In this document: piece by piece, positions 25,673 through 34,833 of the stretch
Position numbering within the stretch: position 1 is the first letter of the stretch
Layout: each line of letters opens with the position of its first letter
Assembly: GCF_000024465.1 (NCBI RefSeq)
Contig: NC_014010.1
Location: 1,860,001-1,924,000 of the forward strand
Direction of reading: 5' to 3'
From: Candidatus Puniceispirillum marinum IMCC1322
GTDB lineage: Bacteria > Pseudomonadota > Alphaproteobacteria > Puniceispirillales > Puniceispirillaceae
DNA: 64,000 bases
Notes under the pieces: generated by a model
Databases searched by the model: none
What the model saw: the letters and a program-made list of their open reading frames with translations, nothing else
What the model was told of the DNA's origin: nothing
Made by a program: the position numbers and the translations under genes

Positions 25673-25763
25673 AAAGAAACAAATTTTCATTTCATTAAAA
25701 TTTAAATTCAGCTTTGACAAAGCAAAACAGATAATTATTTTCGAATTTTAGGGCTATAAATGG

Positions 25764-25784
25764 TTGTAAACTCACAGTCTACAA
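25764..25784. promoter_or_regulatory. 21-bp imperfect palindrome, candidate operator
   Basis: Arms TTGTAAACT and AGTCTACAA (8 of 9 pairs) flank a CAC spacer. It lies about 220 bases upstream of the acetamidase start and 157 bases upstream of glxB, so it could control either side. The dyad of about two helical turns is typical of a dimeric repressor site. The regulator is unknown; the XRE-cupin protein at 20644 is the only nearby candidate. Confidence 0.4.
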
Positions 25785-26003
25785 TTTTAACGCCATTCAA
25801 GCCTTCTAGCGCAAAAATAATAGATCAAATCAAGTAAGCTGATGTTCGTGAAATCGTGGCTGTCCCAGATATCGTGACAAGCGAAGCCATTTTATGGCTA
25901 ATATATTACCAAAAGCATACCGTAAAATTTCAAAAAAGACTGGTTCGGAAAGATAATCAGACTTAGCATTTAACTGCAAATAACGTTTATTATGGAGAGT
26001 CGT

Positions 26004-27329
26004 ATGTATGATGATGTCCACAAAATACAAAACAAGCAAAGAAGTATTGTAGTCCAAAGCTTTACCAATAGTGTGCTTGATCCAGACCAGCCTATGCTTG
26101 GCCCCATCGAGAGTGGTGGTACTATTATTGCTAATACGGCACCAGGTTGCTGGGGGCCAATGATCACACCGCGGCTTCGCGGGGGCCACGAAGTTACAAC
26201 CCCTGTATTTGTTGAAGGCTCTGAACCGGGTGATGCGGTAATAATTCGCATCCGCGACATCACCGTCACGTCAATCGCTACGGCGTCGGGGCATGACTCC
26301 TCACCTGAAGGCTTTTGCCTAGGTGATCCTTATGTTGCCGCACGTTGTCCAAACTGTGATGTGGTATGGCCTGAAACACATATCGAGGGAGTTGGGCAAA
26401 GCTCTGTCAAATGTGATAATTGTGGTAATGCTGTAACACCGTTTGAGATTGTTCATGGCTATACCGTAACGTTTGATAACACACGTGAAGTTGGCGTCAC
26501 TCTGAACAGAAAGGCGGCGAATATGGTTGCTGAACGCGCTGATCATTTCGCAGCTCTACCTGATGGCTCCCGACAGCATTCAATTCTTAATTACGCCCCT
26601 GCCGATATGCCCGCCGTGATGGTAAGAATGCGGCCTTTTCTTGGCCAGTTAGGAACCACACCATCAATTGCTATGCCAGACTCTCATAATGCTGGTGATT
26701 TTGGCGCTTTTCTTGTGGGTGCCCCTCATGCTTATTCCATATCACATGAAGATTTGATCAAGCATAAGACTGACGGACATATGGATATTGATGCTGTCAG
26801 ACCCGGTGCGGTTCTTGTTGCGCCTGTTAAAGTAAAAGGTGCCGGCGTATATATGGGAGATATGCATGCTGCTCAGGGTGATGGAGAAATTGCAGGACAT
26901 ACGATGGATGTTTCAGGTAGCGTAACGCTTCAAATTGAAGTCCTGAAAAATTACGCTATCGATGGCCCCGTACTTTTCCCACTGGTCGAAGACCTGCCGC
27001 CATTAGCAAAGCCTTATACCGAAGCAGAAAAGATAAAAGGTGAAAAATTAGCTAAGTCATGGGGTATGGATGCCCTTGAACAATTGGCACCGATATCCGT
27101 AATCGGAACAGCCGCTACAATGAATGAAGCTATCGAAAACGGCTTGGATAGGGCTGGTAAATTACTGGATATGAGTGTGCCAGAAGTTCGCAATCGTGCC
27201 ACTATTAATGGCGCTATCGAGATTGGTCGTGCACCGGGCGTAATTCAAGTAACATTCCTGGCGCCTTTGACAAAGCTGGACGGGGCAGGACTTGGCGATA
27301 TTGCACGCCAGCAATATGATCTAAAATAG
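26004..27329 (+). CDS. Acetamidase/formamidase family protein with zinc-ribbon insert
   Basis: This FmdA/AmdA-family amidohydrolase would hydrolyse short-chain amides to acid and ammonia. The ATG at 26004 has GGAGAG five bases upstream and gives 441 aa; the ATG at 25992 lacks one. Seen are GGTIIANTAPGCWGPM, VEGSEPGDAVIIRIRDI, AMPDSHNAGDFGAFLVG, and the metal-site region YMGDMHAAQGDGEIAGHT. Between them, at about residues 107-145, is an insert with CPNC and CDNC pairs spaced like a zinc ribbon or rubredoxin knuckle, unusual for the family. It is divergent from glxB and convergent with the amidase gene 4 bases away. Confidence 0.9.
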   Translation: MYDDVHKIQNKQRSIVVQSFTNSVLDPDQPMLGPIESGGTIIANTAPGCWGPMITPRLRGGHEVTTPVFVEGSEPGDAVIIRIRDITVTSIATASGHDSSPEGFCLGDPYVAARCPNCDVVWPETHIEGVGQSSVKCDNCGNAVTPFEIVHGYTVTFDNTREVGVTLNRKAANMVAERADHFAALPDGSRQHSILNYAPADMPAVMVRMRPFLGQLGTTPSIAMPDSHNAGDFGAFLVGAPHAYSISHEDLIKHKTDGHMDIDAVRPGAVLVAPVKVKGAGVYMGDMHAAQGDGEIAGHTMDVSGSVTLQIEVLKNYAIDGPVLFPLVEDLPPLAKPYTEAEKIKGEKLAKSWGMDALEQLAPISVIGTAATMNEAIENGLDRAGKLLDMSVPEVRNRATINGAIEIGRAPGVIQVTFLAPLTKLDGAGLGDIARQQYDLK

Positions 27330-27350
27330 CCTTTATGTTAATGGAAGGCT
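27328..27350 (-). terminator. Weak hairpin between convergent acetamidase and amidase genes
   Basis: Arms AGCCTT and AAGGCT (6 bp) enclose an 11-base loop. On the minus strand the stem is followed by ATTTTAG, so it could end minus-strand transcription from the amidase operon. The stem includes the amidase stop codon region. The T run is short, so this is tentative. Confidence 0.25.
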
Positions 27351-28640
27351 CGGCTCTATATCAAGTTTGCTGGAGATGCCCCGTGCATGTGCCAGCAAGC
27401 GTTGATCTTGCCCTAACCCACCAATCAACTGAAAAGCCAAAGGCATGTTTGCCTCGTCACTGCCATAAGGAATTGAAATGGAAGGCGTGCGCAAAAGAGA
27501 CCACATGCGACTAAATAGCGGATCACCAGTCGCGGCAATACCTGCTGGCGCAGATGACGGTGCTGCGGGCGTCATTAGAGCATCATATTTTTGGAATATT
27601 CTAGCTAGCGTCTGCCCAGCCTGATTACGCGCTAATAAAGCTGTTTCATATGTAGTTCGTGTTATATTAAGTCCAGTTTCAACCAAATCAGCAAATGCTG
27701 GGCTTAACTGGTCGTGATGCCGTGAATATTCAAAAATCCGTGCGCGCGCCACTTCAAACGCCATAACAGTCTTGTGATGTTCGGTTAGGTTGATCAGTTC
27801 ATCTGGACAATCAACGTCTTCGATAATGATGCCCTTAAGTGCAAGCGTCTTGGCTGCTAATTCACAGGCCTCACGCATAACCAACGAACCTTCCTGCCAA
27901 AGAGGTCCACGGAAAAAACCTATCCGTGTGGGCGACGAAAAGGGTTCGGCAAGTTTCACATCTGGCTCCGCATGTAACACATTCAAAGTTAGCATTAGAT
28001 CATCAACTGAGCGCGCCATTAACCCTAATGAGTCAAGACTAGAAGACAGGCTCATAACCCCGCTACCATCCAGTGATCCTTGTGTTGATTTATAGCCGAA
28101 AACCCCACAATAAGCAGCCGGACGTGTAAGCGAGGCTGCAGTTTGCGATCCCAGCGAAAAAGCAGCCATTCCGTCAGCCACCGCGGCGGCTGAACCGCTT
28201 GATGACCCACCTGGCGTATGCTTCAGTCCATGTGGGTTTCGGGTAGGACCTGGGGAAAAATAGGCAAATTCTGTTGTTACCGTTTTGCCTAATGGAACAG
28301 CACCCGCACGATTTAGCAATTCAACACAACTTGCATTACGCCTTGGCTGAAAACCTGCATAGATAGGACTGCCCCATGCAGTTGGCAGATCAACCGTATC
28401 GATGATATCCTTGATCGCATAAGGTACGCCATGCAATGGCCCCTTCTTTGGCATTTTATCAGCCGCACGCGCGCACGATAGTGCACGCTCTGGGTCAAAA
28501 TCTATAAAAGCCTTAATTTCTGTATCACGTGCACTGATACGCGCAAGGTAATCACTCATTATTGACTCGGCTGTTCGTGAACCAGATCTAACAGCATATG
28601 CAATTTGTGAAGCTGTCATCTTGCTGGCATCATCACTCAT
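27333..28640 (-). CDS. Amidase-signature family hydrolase
   Basis: This 435-aa enzyme hydrolyses a C-N amide bond using the Ser-cisSer-Lys triad. Visible are the Lys in VPYAIKDIIDT, the Gly/Ser-rich signature GGSSSGSAAAVADGMAAFS with the cis-Ser, and the nucleophile region GSQTAASLTRPAAYCGVFG. Length is usual for GatA-like amidases, but it is not GatA: there is no gatB or gatC. It overlaps the upstream DUF1116 gene by ATGA. The substrate is unknown; context with a second amidase, oxygenase and aldehyde dehydrogenase suggests catabolism of an N-acyl or amide compound. Confidence 0.92.
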   Translation of the reverse strand: MSDDASKMTASQIAYAVRSGSRTAESIMSDYLARISARDTEIKAFIDFDPERALSCARAADKMPKKGPLHGVPYAIKDIIDTVDLPTAWGSPIYAGFQPRRNASCVELLNRAGAVPLGKTVTTEFAYFSPGPTRNPHGLKHTPGGSSSGSAAAVADGMAAFSLGSQTAASLTRPAAYCGVFGYKSTQGSLDGSGVMSLSSSLDSLGLMARSVDDLMLTLNVLHAEPDVKLAEPFSSPTRIGFFRGPLWQEGSLVMREACELAAKTLALKGIIIEDVDCPDELINLTEHHKTVMAFEVARARIFEYSRHHDQLSPAFADLVETGLNITRTTYETALLARNQAGQTLARIFQKYDALMTPAAPSSAPAGIAATGDPLFSRMWSLLRTPSISIPYGSDEANMPLAFQLIGGLGQDQRLLAHARGISSKLDIEPSLPLT

Positions 28641-29863
28641 TTTGCATCTTCCAACGCAGATAATGCAGAATTAAAAGCTGCCATTGGCGGATCAAAAATA
28701 CCCCCGCCAATGCGCCCTAATTCCCCTTTGCTGTCGATTATGCCAAGTGCAATAACCATAGCTGCTCCATAGTCATGAACACTTCGCGCTGTAATTCCGA
28801 TTGGAGGCTTTGCCACTGTAAAATCGAAATGCTCACACCCACGAAGGGCTGTTATCCGGTCGGCAAAATCAGCAGGAAGAAAATTTCCAAGCGCTTTCAT
28901 TTGTTCTGGGGAATGGGTGATATTCATTGCGCCCAAGCCAAGTGCTTCAACTACTGCACTGTCTCCAATTGCACCTAGCTTTCGTGTTTCGTCAAGCCCA
29001 TCTGTAATATGGCCATTTGGAGGTGCGGCTGGTGCCGTAAACCAAAGACCAGGCAAGCCAGCAACCTGTAATCCAACATCGACGCCATTACTTCCCATCG
29101 CCGTTATCATACTGGAACCATCAATACCAGTTGCAGCCATCATGATGCATTTCGATGCAGCCATCCAAAGATTTAAAAACATACTTGGCGACTGGTTCAA
29201 AAATGCGCGCACTTCCTCATTGGCAATACCACCTTTGCTTCGACTATCAATTTCATTGACCAGAAACTGTGTTGCAGCAATGGTTCGGCCATGACAGTCG
29301 TCACCTTCAGCCAATCCAGCCGAAGCAAACGGGATGAGTTCTAAGCCTTCACCCAAACCTGCCGCAAGACAATCAAGCACGGGGCCATTAATCCACCGCA
29401 TATGGGCAACGGCTGCATCAGAACATTGGCCCAGTCTCATTGCAGCGCCGTTACCTCCATTTATGGGCGTCAGACAAACGGTGCGTCCATGATTGCCATC
29501 ATAGACATAGTGAAGTGGCATATGCGGTGTAACCACACCAGCTAATGGCGTGACCACACCATAATCCTGCGCTGGACGAAGCTCTATCTCACCTGCCATG
29601 AGCATGTTAATGGCCTGATCCAAATTGTCTGCTATTCCTTCAAAAACCGCACCAACAGCTGCCGAATTTAGTATCGGTTTGCATATAGATTCAACGCTAC
29701 TAAAGGCAGGGCCTGCATGCAAAAACACATTGTCATCCAGACCGGCATGGTTTGCAGCCGTATCGAATCCTGTCCAGAAGGGCTGAACTACGGACAAGCG
29801 ATCAAAGGCAAATATATCAGCTTTATGCTGTGTCATCGACTGATGACTGTCTGAGTTTTTCAT
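28637..29863 (-). CDS. DUF1116 family protein (YlbE/AllG-like)
   Basis: About 408 aa from the ATG at 29863 (ATGA overlap with the oxygenase stop); an ATG at 29869 is equally possible. The pattern LLHAGP-like start (FLHAGPAFSSVESICKP), NGGNGAAMRLGQCS, MRWINGPVL, DDCHGRTIAATQFLV, SMITAMGSNGVDVGLQVAG and WFTAPAAPPNG follows DUF1116 proteins such as E. coli YlbE. YlbE homologs are linked with FdrA in oxamate carbamoyltransferase activity of allantoin breakdown. No fdrA is in the window, so the partner and reaction here are open. It is coupled on both sides (oxygenase upstream, amidase downstream). Confidence 0.85.
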   Translation of the reverse strand: MKNSDSHQSMTQHKADIFAFDRLSVVQPFWTGFDTAANHAGLDDNVFLHAGPAFSSVESICKPILNSAAVGAVFEGIADNLDQAINMLMAGEIELRPAQDYGVVTPLAGVVTPHMPLHYVYDGNHGRTVCLTPINGGNGAAMRLGQCSDAAVAHMRWINGPVLDCLAAGLGEGLELIPFASAGLAEGDDCHGRTIAATQFLVNEIDSRSKGGIANEEVRAFLNQSPSMFLNLWMAASKCIMMAATGIDGSSMITAMGSNGVDVGLQVAGLPGLWFTAPAAPPNGHITDGLDETRKLGAIGDSAVVEALGLGAMNITHSPEQMKALGNFLPADFADRITALRGCEHFDFTVAKPPIGITARSVHDYGAAMVIALGIIDSKGELGRIGGGIFDPPMAAFNSALSALEDAK

Positions 29864-31215
29864 GCCCATTCAGCCTCATACGCCTTCAGCTTTTCACGGA
29901 TATATTCAGTGCGCTCAGCACCTTGCATAACATCAGCAGACATATAAATCGCGGCCACCTCATGTGCAACTTCACGCAATACAGCTTCATCATCACGGCC
30001 TTCTACCAGAGGAACACGAAGCATCGTATCCCCCCCATAGGTCGGAATAGGACTCGCCTGATGGGATGATGGTTGAATGACATCACCGCCATCTTCGACT
30101 TCTTTGATAGCCATGCGCAGTTTTCGCCTTACTTTAGCAACGCCGCGGTCGGTAAAACCCATATTTTCCCGCGCATGAATATTTTTTGGTCCCTGTGATA
30201 CCCACGCATCATAGTCACCTGGATCCCTTTGCCGCTGGTCATAAGATCTATCGGCGCCTTGGCCATAAAAATCTGTCTTGCCAAAACCAACCTCATCTCG
30301 GTTTGTCATGCCTTTTGGATCATCTCCCTTGCGGAAATGGCGCCATGCAATGACGCGGGTGTTTTCATCATCAATAGGCACCACCCAACGGGAAAGGCCG
30401 CAACGTCCAAAATATAGTGAGTCATCTGGCGTTGGAAAGTGACCGCCATTCTGGGTAAAAGACGGTAGCACCTTGTCATGCACTCTTAGCCAGATAATAT
30501 CCCCCACACGTCTGGTGTTTGTATAAAAATCCCCAATTTCTGTTGAGAAATATTCGATACGAGGTAATTCGGCAAAAGCATCAATGAATTGAGACCGCAC
30601 AGCCTTAGTATGGAGATAAACCGTATGGAAAGGATCCCACGCATTTTCCATAACCTGTAACCAATTACAGGGTGAATCAATTAGATAGGGCAGCATTTCG
30701 TCACCTTCTTCATCAAAGGTGTCATAAAACGGAAATGGCGGCATTTTGTCTGGCGGCCCCATATAGGTGAAAGCAAGACCTTTATATTCAACAACCGGAT
30801 AAGCGCCCAAACATACTTTTTCTTTAATTTTACTCGCCTTTGGTTCGCATGGCGTTTCCAATATTGTTCCGTCAATATTATATTTCCAGCCGTGATAACT
30901 ACAGCGGATACCGCCTTCCTCAATAATACCAAACTCAAGTGACATATTACGGTGTGCGCAATGTAGATGCACCAATCCCAACTGCCCACCCTTCTCACGA
31001 AACAAAACCAAATCTTCACCAAGAATACGGATGCGGTAAGGCTTTTCGTCAAACTGGTTTGTCATTGCCACAGGCATCCAGAAACGCCTCTGATATTCGC
31101 CGCAGGGAGTACCTGGGCCAACTTCGGCTAAAATCGGATCAGGTGCCTCAGACCAAACACCCTGTTTGCTGTGTCCACGGAAATTACCTTCAGGTAAATT
31201 GATACTATCTGTCAT
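29860..31215 (-). CDS. Rieske oxygenase alpha subunit (phthalate/phenoxybenzoate dioxygenase type)
   Basis: This 451-aa oxygenase component inserts O2-derived oxygen into an organic substrate. The Rieske 2Fe-2S ligands are Cys86-His88 (HLHCAHRN) and Cys105-His108 (IRCSYHGW). The mononuclear iron site is in the segment ENAWDPFHTVYLH (Asp194, His197, His202). The C-terminal catalytic domain is of the single-component phthalate 4,5-dioxygenase/phenoxybenzoate dioxygenase class, which draws electrons from a flavin/2Fe-2S reductase. Such a reductase is encoded at 33796-34755. It is closely related to the oxygenase at 36609. Gene order aldehyde dehydrogenase, oxygenase, DUF1116, amidase looks like one operon. 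Confidence 0.93.
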   Translation of the reverse strand: MTDSINLPEGNFRGHSKQGVWSEAPDPILAEVGPGTPCGEYQRRFWMPVAMTNQFDEKPYRIRILGEDLVLFREKGGQLGLVHLHCAHRNMSLEFGIIEEGGIRCSYHGWKYNIDGTILETPCEPKASKIKEKVCLGAYPVVEYKGLAFTYMGPPDKMPPFPFYDTFDEEGDEMLPYLIDSPCNWLQVMENAWDPFHTVYLHTKAVRSQFIDAFAELPRIEYFSTEIGDFYTNTRRVGDIIWLRVHDKVLPSFTQNGGHFPTPDDSLYFGRCGLSRWVVPIDDENTRVIAWRHFRKGDDPKGMTNRDEVGFGKTDFYGQGADRSYDQRQRDPGDYDAWVSQGPKNIHARENMGFTDRGVAKVRRKLRMAIKEVEDGGDVIQPSSHQASPIPTYGGDTMLRVPLVEGRDDEAVLREVAHEVAAIYMSADVMQGAERTEYIREKLKAYEAEWA

Positions 31216-31239
31216 AAAATTCTCCTTTTTAGCTTTAGG

Positions 31240-32715
31240 CTACATTAGTGGCTCAAATGGATTTGGTGTTGAAGCTGTGCCCAGCCAAACTGCCTTTTCC
31301 TGCATAAAATCCTTGATTGCATTAGGGCCAAGCTCGCGCCCATACCCTGATTTTTTTACGCCACCAACTGGTGCGCATGCACTAACAGAACGGTAGTGAT
31401 TTACATAAACGGTTCCAGCGTCAATTTGGCTGGCAATATTGTTAGCAAAGGCTATGTCGCCACTCCAGACCCCTGCAGCAAGGCCAAAGGCACTGTCATT
31501 GGCCAATGAAACAGCCTCCTTAGCTGTATCAAAACTTGAAACACATAATACGGGTCCAAACACTTCCTCCTGCCATATTGTGGCATCAACCGACACATTT
31601 TCAAGAATAGTTGGCGCGACAAAATAGCCATTATCAAAACCATCAACTGTCTGAGCATACCCCCCAGTGACGATAGTTGCACCTTCATCAAGCGCAGTAG
31701 CAATCATTGCTAAAACTTTTTCAAATTGCGGCTTGTTTGCAATGGGGCCAACGTCTGTATGATAATCCATCGGATCGCCAAATTTAAGTTTGGCAATCCT
31801 ATCTAGTAATTTGTTAATAAACTCGTTCTTGATAGATTGATGAATTATCAACCGTGATCCAGCCACACATGTCTGGCCATTAGATAGAAAAATGCCTGAC
31901 ATCACACCATTGACAGTACTTTCAAGATCGGCATCAGCGAATACTAATTGAGGCGACTTTCCCCCAAGTTCAAGAGTCGTAGGTTTGACATGCTGTGCTG
32001 CAACGCCCGCAACTTTTGCACCACCAATTTCAGATCCGGTAAAAGTTACCTTTCGTACCTTTTCCGCAGCTACAAGCGCAGCTCCAACCTCATTGCCAAA
32101 CCCGGTCAAAACATTCACCAATCCTGCCGGGGTCACCGGTGCAATCAATTCGGCAAAAACGACGGTAGATGCCGACGCCATTTCTGATGGTTTGATGATT
32201 ACTGCATTGCCTGCCGCCAGCGCAGGTGCCAGTTTCCATGCTGCGATCATTAACGGTGAATTCCAAGCTGTTATTGCGGCAATCACTCCATAAGGCATCA
32301 ATTCCAGCCGGGCGGTAATGTCTTTAATATCCAGCATCAATTTGTCGGGCGCAAGCTTCTCAAGATCATTAGCAAAATGCCTGTACCAACCGCCAAGGGT
32401 TGACATCTGGCCATTCACTTCGCGAATACGTTTACCGTTATCATTGACTTCAACCTCAACAAGCTGTTCAAAATTTTGGTCAATTCGATCTGCAATAGCA
32501 TGAAGAACATTAATGCGTGTAGTGCTATCAGCTCGCCATTCGGGCTTCTGGTAAGCGTTGTAAGCAGCGTTTACGGCCAGTTCAACATCGACTGCATTTC
32601 CCCGCGCAAACCGCGCCCATATCTTACCGGTGGCTGGGTTGACACTATCAATCCAGTCATTATTTTGCGGCTTAACAGTCTCACCATTTATGAAATGCGA
32701 AAAGTATCTCATCAT
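31240..32715 (-). CDS. NAD(P)-dependent aldehyde dehydrogenase
   Basis: From tandem ATGs at 32715/32712 the product is about 491 aa, the standard length. An upstream extension adds 18 residues without family similarity. Key motifs are AITAWNSPLMIAAWKLAPAL (cofactor site), TFTGSEIGGAKVAG, the general base in LELGGKSPQLVFADAD, the nucleophile in SNGQTCVAGSRL, and EEVFGPVLCV. It oxidises an aldehyde to an acid, probably an aldehyde released by the oxygenase or amidase steps. It is the first gene of the minus-strand operon, 24 bases before the Rieske gene, and divergent from the alpha/beta hydrolase. Confidence 0.95.
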   Translation of the reverse strand: MMRYFSHFINGETVKPQNNDWIDSVNPATGKIWARFARGNAVDVELAVNAAYNAYQKPEWRADSTTRINVLHAIADRIDQNFEQLVEVEVNDNGKRIREVNGQMSTLGGWYRHFANDLEKLAPDKLMLDIKDITARLELMPYGVIAAITAWNSPLMIAAWKLAPALAAGNAVIIKPSEMASASTVVFAELIAPVTPAGLVNVLTGFGNEVGAALVAAEKVRKVTFTGSEIGGAKVAGVAAQHVKPTTLELGGKSPQLVFADADLESTVNGVMSGIFLSNGQTCVAGSRLIIHQSIKNEFINKLLDRIAKLKFGDPMDYHTDVGPIANKPQFEKVLAMIATALDEGATIVTGGYAQTVDGFDNGYFVAPTILENVSVDATIWQEEVFGPVLCVSSFDTAKEAVSLANDSAFGLAAGVWSGDIAFANNIASQIDAGTVYVNHYRSVSACAPVGGVKKSGYGRELGPNAIKDFMQEKAVWLGTASTPNPFEPLM

Positions 32716-32946
32716 GCAATCGCTTTCGTTGACTCGAACCATCCCATTGGCAAAACGCCTCTGGCACAATCAAAATTTATGGCATTATTCTTGTGCTTCA
32801 AAGACCCGAAAGAATAAACACGTCGGCATTTATCATTTCCTAGTACAAAACATCTGGCAAAAAGTTTGTTTGTCCCTGCTTGAATTTGTGTCAGCCTGTG
32901 GCTTGGTAATTTTGTAAAATAAATAATTTTAAGGATTGGTGACATT

Positions 32947-33744
32947 ATGGATTTCCTAAAACTTGCTGATGGTAATCTTGCTTATGAGACGTCTGGCTTA
33001 TCTGATGGTGATGTTCTTCTATTTTGTCATTCACTTGGAGCCAACCAGTGCCTCTGGGACAGGCAAATAGCATTGTTTGAAGATAGTCATAAAATTGTTA
33101 GGCTTGATTTGCGTGGCCATGGCCAATCTGATGTCTTTACTGCCCCCTATTCCATTGAGATGCTTGCTAAGGATGTACTGCATCTGCTTGATCATCTTGA
33201 TATTCGCCGTTGCTCTCTTATTGGTCTTTCCCTTGGCAGTATGATCGGCTTGTGGTTGGCCGCACATGAACCACATAGATTTAACCAAATGATTCTTGCA
33301 GGTGCGAGCGCTTCGGTTCAAAAAAGCGCACCTTTTGACCAACGAATTGCAAGAATTCAGGAACATGGGCTGGACTCCATGTTTGATGAACTCAATGAGC
33401 GTTGGTATGCCCCTAATTTTGTAGCCAACAATTCAAACGTGGTAAATGCAGTTCGAAAAATGGTAAATGCCACAGCAAAAGTTGGATATATAGGCGCTAC
33501 AATGGCTGTCAGGGACTTTGATATAATGGACAAGCTTTCTGAAATTGACACTGAAATGTTACTGATCACTGGTGCCGAGGACAAAGCTACACCGATAGCA
33601 GAAGCAGAAGCCATTGCAGCGACATGTGTTAACTGCAAGCTTTTTGTTATCGAAAATGCATCACATTTAGCAATCGTAGAGCAACCTGAGCTATTTGATA
33701 CAGCTATTGTTAACTTCATCAATAAGGTGCCCTTATCTGTTTGA
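32947..33744 (+). CDS. Alpha/beta hydrolase, PcaD (3-oxoadipate enol-lactonase)-like
   Basis: This 265-aa cytoplasmic hydrolase has the nucleophile elbow GLSLGS, an acid in GAEDKATP, and a histidine in ENASHLAIVEQP. The oxyanion region FCHSLGANQCLWDRQ and the DLRGHGQSD motif place it near 3-oxoadipate enol-lactonases and related esterases. The substrate is not decided by sequence. It is divergent from the aldehyde dehydrogenase operon across 231 bases and followed by an (AT)10 repeat. Confidence 0.88.
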   Translation: MDFLKLADGNLAYETSGLSDGDVLLFCHSLGANQCLWDRQIALFEDSHKIVRLDLRGHGQSDVFTAPYSIEMLAKDVLHLLDHLDIRRCSLIGLSLGSMIGLWLAAHEPHRFNQMILAGASASVQKSAPFDQRIARIQEHGLDSMFDELNERWYAPNFVANNSNVVNAVRKMVNATAKVGYIGATMAVRDFDIMDKLSEIDTEMLLITGAEDKATPIAEAEAIAATCVNCKLFVIENASHLAIVEQPELFDTAIVNFINKVPLSV

Positions 33745-33763
33745 TATATATATATATATATAT
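33744..33763. repeat. (AT)10 dinucleotide repeat
   Basis: Twenty bases of alternating AT begin at the last base of the hydrolase stop codon, in the spacer between convergent genes. It is self-complementary and could form a cruciform or act as a simple transcription end. Length variation here would not alter either protein. Confidence 0.8.
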
Positions 33764-33795
33764 CTATGTAAATACAGAAAAATTGTTTTCATCCC

Positions 33796-34755
33796 CTATA
33801 TGTCAAGAACAAGTTTGCTAGATCGGCATCCAGCAACACATAAAGCAACATGCGAGGTCTGCTCATCAGGCATAAGAACAACATCATTATGAACTGGCTC
33901 GCCTTCCAGATACCCAACAACACAAGTGCCACAAACACCTGCTTCGCATGATTTTTCCACGTCGATATTTACTGTCCCTAGAACATCAAGAATAGATTGT
34001 CCCTGCTCAACGTGCACCGTCAAACCTTGACTGCTTATCACAACATCGAAGCCCTCACTATTGGTTGAGGTGTCTTCTTTTAGGACGCTGGCAGGATTAA
34101 AATCTTCAGTAATTAGTGACTCGCCTTTGTCACCTGCCATCGATTCCATTGCTGCCATCAGGCCTTTTGGCCCACAACAATAGAACTGCGCACCTTTATG
34201 GGCATCGAAAACCCCTGCAAGATTTAAAGATTTTGAACGATCACCTTCGTCAAAATGAATATGCAAATCATCCCCTAGCCGATCCGCCAGAAGTGCAGTA
34301 AAAGCTGTGCTTTCTGGATGTCGGGCACAGTAATATAATTTGAAAGGTAAATTATGGTGTTGGCAATAATCCGCCATCGACATAAACGGAGTAATGCCGA
34401 TGCCCCCAGCAACAAACACCTGTAAAGGCGCACTCTCAACAAGTGCGAAATTATTACGGGGCTCAGAGACTTCAATCACGTCTCCAACGCGCAGCTTTTT
34501 ATGAATATAAGCCGAACCTCCACGTCCCATATTTTCAAGTAGAACAGCGAACATATAGCGGTCCAAATCAGCCGGATCATTTATAAGAGAATATTGTCTT
34601 ACAAGATCGTTTTTGAGAAAAACATCAATATGCCCTCCTGCTGAAAAAGGCGATAATGAGTCTGCTGTTGCTGATACTAACTCAACGCTAATAACATCAT
34701 TAGCTTCTTGTCGCATACTCTTTACCAACGTCTGTTGCCTGCTATTCACGTTCAT
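33796..34755 (-). CDS. Phthalate-dioxygenase-type reductase (FMN/NAD/2Fe-2S)
   Basis: From the ATG at 34755 (GAGGAATT upstream) this 319-aa protein has the three-domain order of PDR/VanB reductases. A flavin barrel carries RQYSLINDP. The NAD domain carries VAGGIGITPFMSMA and the CCGPKGLM motif. The C-terminal plant-type ferredoxin has the ligands CEAGVCGTC and a final Cys in HVALCVAGC. It transfers electrons from NADH to a Rieske oxygenase. Both oxygenases in the window (29860 and 36609) lack their own reductase, so this one may serve both. It is divergent from the DMT transporter. Confidence 0.94.
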   Translation of the reverse strand: MNVNSRQQTLVKSMRQEANDVISVELVSATADSLSPFSAGGHIDVFLKNDLVRQYSLINDPADLDRYMFAVLLENMGRGGSAYIHKKLRVGDVIEVSEPRNNFALVESAPLQVFVAGGIGITPFMSMADYCQHHNLPFKLYYCARHPESTAFTALLADRLGDDLHIHFDEGDRSKSLNLAGVFDAHKGAQFYCCGPKGLMAAMESMAGDKGESLITEDFNPASVLKEDTSTNSEGFDVVISSQGLTVHVEQGQSILDVLGTVNIDVEKSCEAGVCGTCVVGYLEGEPVHNDVVLMPDEQTSHVALCVAGCRSSKLVLDI

Positions 34756-34833
34756 AATTCCTCTTTGCAATTTTTTTGATTCCAATCTATCTTCGTGATC
34801 AATAAATACAATTATAAGTGAAGAACTGACTGT

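Larger units (their letters stand above)
25608..26003. promoter_or_regulatory. Divergent promoter region glxB / acetamidase
   Basis: This spacer of 396 bases has no credible gene. It is strongly AT-rich and contains two palindromes listed separately (25657-25672 and 25764-25784). A TTGACA hexamer at 25714-25719 could be a -35 element, but a clear -10 is not seen. The short frames overlapping 25830-26269 on the minus strand run into the acetamidase gene and are not convincing. Confidence 0.5.
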
